In this document: piece after piece, positions 6,342 through 13,066 of the stretch
Position numbering within the stretch: position 1 is the stretch's first letter
Layout: every line of letters starts with the position of its first letter
Source: Candidatus Kapaibacterium sp.
GTDB lineage: Bacteria; Bacteroidota; Ignavibacteria; Kapaibacteriales; HRBIN21
Direction: 5' to 3'
DNA: 13,573 nucleotides
NCBI GenBank assembly: GCA_025055465.1
Contig: JANWXA010000028.1
Location: forward strand, 1 to 13,573
Notes under the pieces: generated by a model
What the model saw: only the letters and a program-made list of their open reading frames with translations
What the model was told of the DNA's origin: nothing
Databases searched by the model: none
Position numbers and translations under genes: made by a program

Positions 6342-7760
6342 ATGGTGCGCGATTTTCTGCATCACTTAGGGCTCTACACCGACCTATATGAACTCACGAT
6401 GGCACAGGGTTATTTTTTGAGTGGACGCGCCGACGTCCCAGCCACGTTCGAATATTTCTTCCGCAGCAACCCCTTCAACGGGGGATACGTGGTCTTCGCT
6501 GGCTTAGGAGAGCTGGTCGAAGCTCTTCTCTGTCTTAGCTTCTCTGAAGAAGACCTTGACTATCTTCGCCGACACGGGTTCCAAGACAAGGTTCTGGAAT
6601 ACTTGCGCACGTTCCGCTTTCGGGGATCCCTCTGGAGTGTGCGTGAAGGTGAAATCGTTTTCCCGCGCGAACCGATTGTCCGGGTTGAAGGCGGGCTACT
6701 GGAAATACAGTTGGTAGAGACGCTCGTGCTGAACCTACTCAACTTCGCCTCACTCATCGCCACAAAGGCAATGCGCATCCGATGGGCTGCAGGAGAGCGC
6801 TTTATAGCGGACTTCGGGCTGCGCCGTGCTCAGGGTTGGGGAGGAATGCTTGCCAGCAAAGCAGCATACATCGGTGGAGTAGACGCTACCTCTAACGTCG
6901 CGGCTGGGATGCTGTACGGAATCCCCATCACAGGCACCCAGGCGCATTCGTGGATTCAAAGTTTTGGGGACGAGCTGGAGGCTTTCCGCACCTTTGCTCA
7001 GATCTACCCCGATCGCTGCGTTCTGTTAGTAGACACCTACAACACCCTTGCCAGCGGTATTCCAAACGCCATTCGCGTGGCAAAAGAACTGGAGGCTTCT
7101 GGATACCGCCTCCTGGGCATTCGCATAGACAGCGGGGACTTAGCTGCCCTGAGCAAGCGGGCTCGCCAAATGCTGGACGAGGCGGGGCTTACCTATGTGA
7201 AGATCTTTACCTCAAACCAGTTGGACGAATACGTTGTTCGTAGCCTCTTACAGCAAGGAGCCCCAGTTGATGGCTTCGGAATCGGCACACGCTTGGTCAC
7301 TGCTTATGACTGCCCGGCATTGGATGGCGTCTATAAGCTCGTAGAATGCGGGGGCTATCCAACCCTGAAGGTGTCTGACGACTTTACAAAGGTACTACTG
7401 CCGGGGCGCAAACGGCTGTTCCGCTATCGGCACCCTGACGGCTCTTTCGCTGCTGACGGTATCTCACTGATAGAAGAAGCAAGTCCCCCGGTTGAGCTCT
7501 ACCATCCATTTTATCCCATGCAGCGCACCTTGGTAAGCGACCTCTCCGCTGAACCTCTCCTCCAGCCTGTGTTAAGCAATGGCAAGCTCTGCTCGTCGCC
7601 GCCCTCTCTTGCCGAGGTGCGCGCCTATGCAGCCGAGCGATTCCGTCAACTGCCGGATGTGCATAAACGCTTTGAAAATCCCCACCTCTACACAGTCGGA
7701 ATCAGCCGCCCACTGATGGAGTTACGGGACAGACTCGTCCGGGAGGCTCTTCGTCCATAG
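6342..7760 (+). CDS. pncB: Nicotinate phosphoribosyltransferase
   Basis: Converts nicotinate and PRPP (with ATP) to nicotinate mononucleotide, the committed step of the Preiss-Handler salvage pathway. The 472-residue length is normal. Signatures: LYTDLYELTMAQ at 11-22, DFGLRRAQG at 157-165, GTQAHSW at 198-204 containing the phosphorylatable His202, DTYNT at 231-235, RIDSGDL at 261-267, FTSNQLDE at 289-296 and the phosphate-binding GIGTRLVT at 313-320. The ATG directly follows the DUF4505 TGA (zero spacing), with no strong ribosome binding site, so translational coupling is likely. pncA follows 43 bp downstream on the same strand and supplies its substrate nicotinate. Confidence 0.97.
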   Translation: MVRDFLHHLGLYTDLYELTMAQGYFLSGRADVPATFEYFFRSNPFNGGYVVFAGLGELVEALLCLSFSEEDLDYLRRHGFQDKVLEYLRTFRFRGSLWSVREGEIVFPREPIVRVEGGLLEIQLVETLVLNLLNFASLIATKAMRIRWAAGERFIADFGLRRAQGWGGMLASKAAYIGGVDATSNVAAGMLYGIPITGTQAHSWIQSFGDELEAFRTFAQIYPDRCVLLVDTYNTLASGIPNAIRVAKELEASGYRLLGIRIDSGDLAALSKRARQMLDEAGLTYVKIFTSNQLDEYVVRSLLQQGAPVDGFGIGTRLVTAYDCPALDGVYKLVECGGYPTLKVSDDFTKVLLPGRKRLFRYRHPDGSFAADGISLIEEASPPVELYHPFYPMQRTLVSDLSAEPLLQPVLSNGKLCSSPPSLAEVRAYAAERFRQLPDVHKRFENPHLYTVGISRPLMELRDRLVREALRP

Positions 7761-7803
7761 AGACGCCCTACCCCACGTCTCACAATATCAGCCCGCGCCG
7801 ACC

Positions 7804-8367
7804 ATGAAGGCGTTGCTGATCGTTGACGTCCAAAACGACTTCTGCCCCGGAGGAGCACTTGCCGTTCCCGACGGTGATGCCGTCGTCCCAGTCATCAACC
7901 GCCTGATGGATGCTTTCCCACTGATATTAGCGTCTAAGGACTGGCATCCCCAGGAGACAGTACACTTCCAGAAATGGCCGCCACACTGTGTCCAAGGCAC
8001 ATGGGGAGCAGAACTCCACCCGCGTCTCCGTACGGACACAATCCACCTTGTTCTGCTCAAGGGGACCGGAAACCAAGATGATGGCTACTCTGCCTTTGAA
8101 GCCACAAATGTACGCGTAGCCGACTATCTCCGGCAACAGGGAGTTACGGAGTTGTACGTAACTGGGCTGGCAACGGACTACTGTGTCCGGGCCTCGGCAT
8201 TAGACGCCATCCGAGAGGGCTTCAAAACATACGTTGTTACCGACGCTATCCGAGCCGTGAATCTCAACCCCGACGATGGCAAGCTGGCACTCGCCGAAAT
8301 GCAGGAAGCAGGAGCAATTCTGGTAACGTCGGAAGACATCTTGAAAGCCCAAGGATCCGAAGCCTGA
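7804..8367 (+). CDS. pncA: Nicotinamidase (nicotinamide deamidase)
   Basis: Hydrolyses nicotinamide to nicotinate and ammonia, feeding PncB. This is an isochorismatase-fold protein of 187 residues, a usual length. The catalytic triad is visible: Asp8 in LIVDVQNDF, Lys86 in LLKGTGN, and the nucleophile Cys127 in GLATDYCV. The metal ligands Asp46 and His48 (SKDWHP), His54 (ETVHF) and His61 (PPHC) match those of the Mycobacterium tuberculosis enzyme. The 43-bp gap after pncB holds only a weak 5-bp inverted repeat (AGACG/CGTCT), so cotranscription is likely. It is convergent with the lytic transglycosylase gene: the two stop codons are 3 bp apart. Confidence 0.97.
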   Translation: MKALLIVDVQNDFCPGGALAVPDGDAVVPVINRLMDAFPLILASKDWHPQETVHFQKWPPHCVQGTWGAELHPRLRTDTIHLVLLKGTGNQDDGYSAFEATNVRVADYLRQQGVTELYVTGLATDYCVRASALDAIREGFKTYVVTDAIRAVNLNPDDGKLALAEMQEAGAILVTSEDILKAQGSEA

Positions 8368-8370
8368 CCA

Positions 8371-9261
8371 CTACCGCGGAAGAGCAATCTCGTACACCAT
8401 CCCAGAGGGCGGAGCCGGGAGCCTCGACTGGAGAATCCATGGATTCAAAAGCCGAACGTCCTTATAGCGTACACCTTGTTGTCGAGCCCATTCCACGAGG
8501 TCTGGGATTGCTTCCGACCAGCGAATAATCCGCACCACAGGAGGAGAGTAGTGCTCTACTCGCGGCATCTCCACCCCATACTGCGCTGCGTTCTGCAGCA
8601 CATGCTTGATAGCGACTATGCGATAGATGTACCGAGTAGTTTCTTCGTTGAGGAAGGCGTCGTAAAAGCTTCGGGCACCTTGGAGCTGGAGCTGAGCTTG
8701 TAAGTTCTCGTGTCCCATATTGTAGCCAGCAACTGCCAGTGTCCAATTACCGAAGAGCTCATATCCCTGCTGGAGATAGCGTAAGGCGGCGCGCGTGCTA
8801 CGCTCGGGATGACGCCGTTCGTCAACGAACTCGTCTACACGAAGCCCCATCTTGCGCGCAGTTTCCGGAATGAACTGCCACAGTCCAACCGCCTGTTTCG
8901 GAGACTGCACCGTTGGCAAGAGAGCGCTTTCGGCAATGGCGACATACTTCAAGTCTGTAGGCATCCCGGCCGCTTGCAGGAGTTGTTCAAAGAGGCTCAG
9001 ATAACGCCCCGCCCGCTTTTGGTATAAAACCAACTGCCCCGGCTGCTGTAGTAGAATGTACAACTCACGCTCCATATTCTCCCGGACTTCAGACAATGTC
9101 AGGGGAAGTGGCTCACCGCAGAACTCCAAGTGCTCCGGCAGCCGAGCTGTACTGACCCACAGCGGCAGTCCCTCCCGTTCCCCCTCAGAAACCGGTTTAC
9201 CCGTGTAACAAGAGATGGCTACGCTCACAATACACATCCAGCAGAGCCATAGGAACCACAT
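8371..9261 (-). CDS. Membrane-bound lytic murein transglycosylase, MltD/SLT family
   Basis: Cleaves the MurNAc-GlcNAc bond of peptidoglycan to give 1,6-anhydro products, acting in the periplasm. From ATG 9261 the protein has 296 residues, beginning with a hydrophobic signal (MWFLWLCWMCIVSV). Cys18 follows A-I-S, only a weak lipobox, so lipoprotein status is uncertain. SLT-domain motifs: AIAES with catalytic Glu111, GLWQF at 126-130, and AGYNMG at 178-183. The last 50 residues (EWARQQGVRYKDVRLLNP..LPAP..YEIALPR) resemble a degenerate LysM-like cell-wall module. A GTG at 9315 in the same frame lies inside the ABC gene and would bury the signal peptide, so I did not use it. It starts 8 bp after the ABC ATPase stop, with no good Shine-Dalgarno. 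Confidence 0.92.
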   Translation of the reverse strand: MWFLWLCWMCIVSVAISCYTGKPVSEGEREGLPLWVSTARLPEHLEFCGEPLPLTLSEVRENMERELYILLQQPGQLVLYQKRAGRYLSLFEQLLQAAGMPTDLKYVAIAESALLPTVQSPKQAVGLWQFIPETARKMGLRVDEFVDERRHPERSTRAALRYLQQGYELFGNWTLAVAGYNMGHENLQAQLQLQGARSFYDAFLNEETTRYIYRIVAIKHVLQNAAQYGVEMPRVEHYSPPVVRIIRWSEAIPDLVEWARQQGVRYKDVRLLNPWILQSRLPAPPSGMVYEIALPR

Positions 9262-9269
9262 AGTGTTTA

Positions 9270-9908
9270 TCAGGCAAGTTGTCGAACGGGCAATTCCAAA
9301 GTGTGTTGGCACCACCGACGTTCATGCCCTGTGTTCGTAGCAGCAACGACAATCCCACCGCGCTCGCAATGCCACCGCACCAGCTTCTCCACAGCAGCGA
9401 TTCCTGCAGCATCCAACATAGCCGTTACCTCATCCAGCACCAAAACAACTGGCTCATGGAGTAGCGCCAGTGCGATACGAACTCTCTGCTGCATGCCGGA
9501 CGACAGCACAGCAATGCGCTGGGAGGCAGTCGTATGCAGCCCGAGCTGTTCTATTAGCCACTGGGCTCTTCGTGGCTCCCATCGCTTGTCTCGCAGGCGC
9601 GTACTTAGACTCAGGAGCTCCCACGGTGTAAACTCATCGTAGAGTTGCAAAAATGGGCCCGCAACCCCCATCGCCCACCAAAGGCATTCCCGTGGGCTAT
9701 GCCGTTGACCGTCAATATCAAGCCAAATATTACCCGCTGTTGGCTCTGTCAGCCCACACAAAAGCTTCACGAGAGTAGTCTTACCTGCACCGTTAGGACC
9801 CATCACCGCCAGTGCTGCCCCTGCTTCCAATCGTAGCGTGAGGTCCCGCAGTACCCAAACACCAGGCACGTACGCCTTCCCCAATCCGTGGGTTTCCAAC
9901 GCAATCAC
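9270..9908 (-). CDS. ABC transporter ATP-binding protein (CcmA-like)
   Basis: A single 212-residue ABC ATPase domain that would energise a membrane permease. Walker A GPNGAGKTT is at 37-45, the Q-loop Gln88 sits in GPFLQLYDEFTPWELL, the signature is LSSGMQQ at 135-141, Walker B is VVLVLDE with Glu160, and the D-loop is near 163-166. The switch position that is normally His (TH-D) reads Asn192 (ATNT), which is unusual. The LYDEFT segment after the Q-loop recalls the heme-exporter CcmA group, but no permease or ccm gene is in the window, so the substrate is unknown. It starts at GTG 9908, whose GTGA overlaps the metalloprotease TGA by 4 nt. An AGGAG sits only 2 nt before it, so coupling or a slightly later TTG start are possible. 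Confidence 0.9.
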   Translation of the reverse strand: MIALETHGLGKAYVPGVWVLRDLTLRLEAGAALAVMGPNGAGKTTLVKLLCGLTEPTAGNIWLDIDGQRHSPRECLWWAMGVAGPFLQLYDEFTPWELLSLSTRLRDKRWEPRRAQWLIEQLGLHTTASQRIAVLSSGMQQRVRIALALLHEPVVLVLDEVTAMLDAAGIAAVEKLVRWHCERGGIVVAATNTGHERRWCQHTLELPVRQLA

Positions 9909-11512
9909 GGCTCCTCACGTACCAGGAGTTTACCCCACAGTTCGTGGCTCGCTACGACGAGCCGGTACACATAAATCCCTGAGCGAAGGTGCACAGGGCC
10001 AAGGCAGCAAGAAAGCCGCTGATCGTCTGCCCGCACTGCAACACGAAACTGTGCAGCCCGCTGGAGCGAAAGTGTATACACGTCCACCTCAGCCACAGCT
10101 TCCAACGGGACCGCCGTGGGGACAGGGAGGCAGAGTTTATCATGCTGACCCAGTACGTACGGCTGTGGGTACGGCTCCCCAACAGCCGTCAAGGGGAAAC
10201 CCGCATTCCAGAACACTCGCTGACAAAGCTCTCTCTCCCCCTGCAGGTGGACCGAGTAAGGCGTTCCGGCTATGGGCTCCCCACCTGGAATAATGCCACA
10301 GGCAAACGTATATGATGTAGCACGAAGCTGAGCATGCAGGACAGCATCTAAGTCAGGATTGGTCAGCGCTACGTCCAATGTATCGGGTGTCCGTTGGCCA
10401 CTGCCAGTAAAAAACACCCGGAAGAAGCGGAACTCAAAGGGGCGAAGGTGTCCACTACTCATCACTGTAGGGGGGGCAAAGCGTTCCGTCAAAGCAAACC
10501 GGACCATCGGGAACTCAGTGGCTCGAGGAAAATATCCAGCGCGTGCCCGATTCCCTGTATAGTATAGCCATGGCAAAAACTCACACCATGCTTGTCCCAG
10601 AGAGCTCTGCGTAACGCGCCTTAGTGCCATATCCAACGCAGCATAAGGGTGTTTCCCTTCACCTATGTGCTCCCACAGAAGATAGAAAACCCCATCGCCC
10701 CAGCGCAGGTACAAATACTGGCCGAAGATAGCAAGACGATATCCCAAGGCGCTATTTTCACTATTGCCGAAAACACATTGCTCCGGCTTATGAAAGAGAT
10801 CAGGCAGAAACTGCTCATAATCCCGCGTGTCTGGAAAAATGCGCCATTCGATAAATGTGCTGGCCAGCTCATAGAGCAGAATCCCGCTACGTGCAATCCC
10901 GTAATTACCAAACTGGATAGCATGGTAGAACTCGTGCGCAATAGCAATGCGGAGCGCTCGCGTACCTGTTTCCCTATACGATGGGCGGCCGCCGAAAGAG
11001 TCCGAAGCAGCATAATTGTTATCCAGCTTGAGAAAAGACGTGAAGCGCGGCGGTATGCCCTGAGGCAAGAGGCGTTCCGGCACTGTTTCTCCGTACAGTC
11101 CCAGATGTCCGAGGTCTAAGAAGTAGACGTCGTAAGCCTCCGATCCCCCAGCACCGGCGTCCGAGGGAGGCGGCGCATACCGCATACTGTCCACCAACAC
11201 GGAAAAGACATACCGCAGCAAGTCAGCAGCTGTGTCCACGTAATCAGGAATTCCGTTGCCATCGGCATCCACGGATGACACAGCGTCAGGGCCATTGATG
11301 GTATAATGGAGGCGAAAGCGCCTGTCAGGAGTTTCGTAGGAGGACGGCAATTCGGGGCGCTCACTCGCTATATCGTGGCGCAAGTATTTCCGATGCCACC
11401 CCGGAAAAGCACAGCGTTCGGCAAATACCGAACTGTGCCATAGCAACACCAGAGTACAGACCCCAGCACATAGCCTTCCCGCTGCGGCATAGCGAGTAAT
11501 AAAAAAGCCCAC
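9905..11512 (-). CDS. Secreted HExxH metalloprotease (MXAN_6640-like) with T9SS-type C-terminus
   Basis: A predicted extracellular zinc protease. In the full open frame (551 codons back to GTG 11560), a hydrophobic segment LCAGVCTLVLLW then HSSVFA/E at about 30-48 looks like a signal peptide. DADGNGIPDYVD at 98-109 is a calcium-binding-type acidic loop. HEFYH at 209-213 supplies two zinc His and the catalytic Glu. YELASTFIEW near 230-239 probably gives the third ligand (Glu231). The end, SGIYVYRL..GKLLVREEP, has the look of a T9SS sorting domain. The layout resembles the MXAN_6640 family of putative metalloproteases. The start is uncertain: GTG 11560 overlaps the preceding stop as GTGA but puts a terminator inside the gene, GTG 11512 gives a normal signal peptide but lies in the terminator stem, and no in-frame ATG exists nearby. 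I list 11512. Confidence 0.8.
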   Translation of the reverse strand: MGFFITRYAAAGRLCAGVCTLVLLWHSSVFAERCAFPGWHRKYLRHDIASERPELPSSYETPDRRFRLHYTINGPDAVSSVDADGNGIPDYVDTAADLLRYVFSVLVDSMRYAPPPSDAGAGGSEAYDVYFLDLGHLGLYGETVPERLLPQGIPPRFTSFLKLDNNYAASDSFGGRPSYRETGTRALRIAIAHEFYHAIQFGNYGIARSGILLYELASTFIEWRIFPDTRDYEQFLPDLFHKPEQCVFGNSENSALGYRLAIFGQYLYLRWGDGVFYLLWEHIGEGKHPYAALDMALRRVTQSSLGQAWCEFLPWLYYTGNRARAGYFPRATEFPMVRFALTERFAPPTVMSSGHLRPFEFRFFRVFFTGSGQRTPDTLDVALTNPDLDAVLHAQLRATSYTFACGIIPGGEPIAGTPYSVHLQGERELCQRVFWNAGFPLTAVGEPYPQPYVLGQHDKLCLPVPTAVPLEAVAEVDVYTLSLQRAAQFRVAVRADDQRLSCCLGPVHLRSGIYVYRLVVASHELWGKLLVREEP

Positions 11513-11537
11513 CCTTTGGACTTCCCAAAGAGTGGGC
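11501..11537 (-). terminator. Strong intrinsic terminator after the four-Ig-domain gene
   Basis: On the minus strand, GCCCAC-T-CTTTGG pairs with CCAAAG-G-GTGGGC (13 bp with one U-G wobble) around a 5-nt loop, followed by six T. The wobble is a C-A mismatch on the other strand, so it is directed leftward. It begins 19 nt after the stop codon at 11557-11559. It also lies inside the open frame of the next gene, over that gene's candidate start codons. Confidence 0.92.
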
Positions 11538-11556
11538 GTATACAGTCGGACTTGCG

Positions 11557-12966
11557 TCACCGCACCACGACCATGAGCTGCCGGACAACGTCGGAGGCTG
11601 TCTCCAGTTGGTAGATATAGGTCCCCGCAGCTAAACCGAGGGCATCAACATCCACTCGCTGGCTATGATCACCCGCAGCCACAAAGCCTTCCGCCAACAC
11701 GGCCATTGGACGCCCGTAGAGGTCTAACACGCTAAGGCGCAACCACCCCTCCTCCATTACCCGATACCGAATGCTGGCATCCCCACTAACCGGATGCGGG
11801 GTTACCGCCCAAAGTATAATCCCGCGCCCGACCGCCTGCTCTACAATCCCAGTTAGCGTCACACGGACCTGATCGCTGGTATCAGAACCGCATTCATTTG
11901 TCACCACACAGAAATAGGCCCCTTCATCCGAACGCGACATGTTCGCAATAACGTAGGTAGCACTGGTAGCCCCTGCTATCGGAACCCCGTTCCGATACCA
12001 TTGATAGCTCAACGGAGGCTCGCCCGTCGCCTGCACGCTCAGCTCCACCCGAGCACCCTGTCCGAAAGAACCACCCTGAGGTTGCTGCGTAATTTGTGGG
12101 GGCTCCTTAACGCGCACAGTCACCGACTGTGAACGCACTGTACCGCAGCTATTAGTAACCTCGACAAAATATGTTCCCGTCTGCGCCGCTACATCCTGGT
12201 AAGTAGCCTGGTTGGCTCCTGAAATTGGCGAACCATCACGATACCATTGATACTGCAAAGGTGGTGTTCCTCCTGCCTGTACTTCCAGGGAGAAGGCTGC
12301 TCCACGACATACTGCTGTCCCCGCCGGCCCTGTGGCAATGCTCGGAGCAACATTAACCTGCACGGTCACTTTCTCCGAGATCACGTTTCCACAAGGGCTG
12401 ATAACCACACACCACCATTCACCAGCGTCACTTGGAGCTGCTGAAGTGGAATAAGTTGCCTCTGTTGCTCCAGGCACAATAGAGCCATTGCGGTACCACT
12501 GATAGCCATCTATTGTCCCGGTCGCTTGAATGGAGAGCGTCATCTGCTGACCTGCGCACAGCGTCTGCGCGCTCGGCTGCCGCGTAATTTGTGCCCTCAG
12601 GGCTATGTCCACCTGCGTCTGCGCTTCCTCCGTAGCCCCCGAGGGAATTGTCGTGACCACGATTGTATAGGAGCCGGCGTCTGCTGAGACGACGTTTACA
12701 ATTGTGAGCCGATTACTTCGGGCCCCACTGACTCGCCCTCCATCTACCAATGGGACACCATCTTTATACCACTGATATTGCAAACCTGACTCGCCAACCG
12801 GTGGCTCTGCCTGTACCGTTAGTACCAACGTATCGCCTGTGCACTGCCGAAGTGCGCTCGGTGGGCGTTGCTTGATGATTGTCCCCGCCGCATGTACCGC
12901 AACCGTTAGTAGGACCCACCCTGCCGCAACAAAGCCTACCTTGTACCAGCATGTACAGCGCGCCAT
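11557..12966 (-). CDS. Secreted protein with four Ig-like domains and T9SS sorting domain
   Basis: A 469-residue predicted surface or extracellular protein. A signal peptide (basic n-region, GFVAAGWVLLTVAVHAAG) is followed by four Ig-like repeats at about 30-122, 124-205, 207-287 and 290-371. Each has the core YQWY(K/R)(D/N)G, a D.G.Y/W strand and paired Cys in repeats 2-4. The last 80 residues (PHPVSGDASIRYRV..LDLYGR..LAAGTYIYQL..R) form a type A T9SS C-terminal sorting domain, as found in Bacteroidota cargo proteins. The role is probably adhesion or scaffold; nothing enzymatic is visible. ATG 12966 has an excellent AGAGGAG (complement of 12973-12979) at 6-nt spacing, better than a TTG at 12984. 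It is flanked by intrinsic terminators on both sides, so it is probably monocistronic with some read-through. Confidence 0.92.
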   Translation of the reverse strand: MARCTCWYKVGFVAAGWVLLTVAVHAAGTIIKQRPPSALRQCTGDTLVLTVQAEPPVGESGLQYQWYKDGVPLVDGGRVSGARSNRLTIVNVVSADAGSYTIVVTTIPSGATEEAQTQVDIALRAQITRQPSAQTLCAGQQMTLSIQATGTIDGYQWYRNGSIVPGATEATYSTSAAPSDAGEWWCVVISPCGNVISEKVTVQVNVAPSIATGPAGTAVCRGAAFSLEVQAGGTPPLQYQWYRDGSPISGANQATYQDVAAQTGTYFVEVTNSCGTVRSQSVTVRVKEPPQITQQPQGGSFGQGARVELSVQATGEPPLSYQWYRNGVPIAGATSATYVIANMSRSDEGAYFCVVTNECGSDTSDQVRVTLTGIVEQAVGRGIILWAVTPHPVSGDASIRYRVMEEGWLRLSVLDLYGRPMAVLAEGFVAAGDHSQRVDVDALGLAAGTYIYQLETASDVVRQLMVVVR

Positions 12967-13007
12967 TGGTTGCTCCTCTAACAACTAAAACATTCCACAT
13001 GTATTCG

Positions 13008-13015
13008 CAAAAATA
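13008..13015 (-). promoter_or_regulatory. Possible Bacteroidota-type -7 element (TATTTTTG)
   Basis: On the minus strand TATTTTTG is an exact TAnnTTTG match 42 nt before the ATG at 12966. It coincides with the T-run of the preceding gene's terminator, so the match could arise by chance from that tract. No -33 TTG at normal spacing is seen. Confidence 0.3.
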
Positions 13016-13052
13016 CAAACCGGCAAACGAATACTATCCTCTGCCGGTTTGT
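13009..13052 (-). terminator. Intrinsic terminator after the partial Ig-domain gene
   Basis: A perfect 11-bp stem, ACAAACCGGCA with TGCCGGTTTGT on the minus strand (13042-13052 and 13015-13025), has a 16-nt loop and is followed by A then five T (13009-13014). It begins 14 nt after the TAA at 13067-13069. Confidence 0.88.
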
Positions 13053-13066
13053 TCCCGAAGTTTTCT

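Noticed and set aside
9262..9315. GTG start for the lytic transglycosylase at 9315
   Set aside because: It lies inside the ABC gene and would place a non-signal leader before a clear hydrophobic signal that begins at ATG 9261.
11116..11588. Alternative minus-strand frames over the metalloprotease start as evidence of a frameshifted upstream exon
   Set aside because: They carry no signal peptide or family motifs; the signal peptide and protease motifs are all in the single frame ending at 9905.
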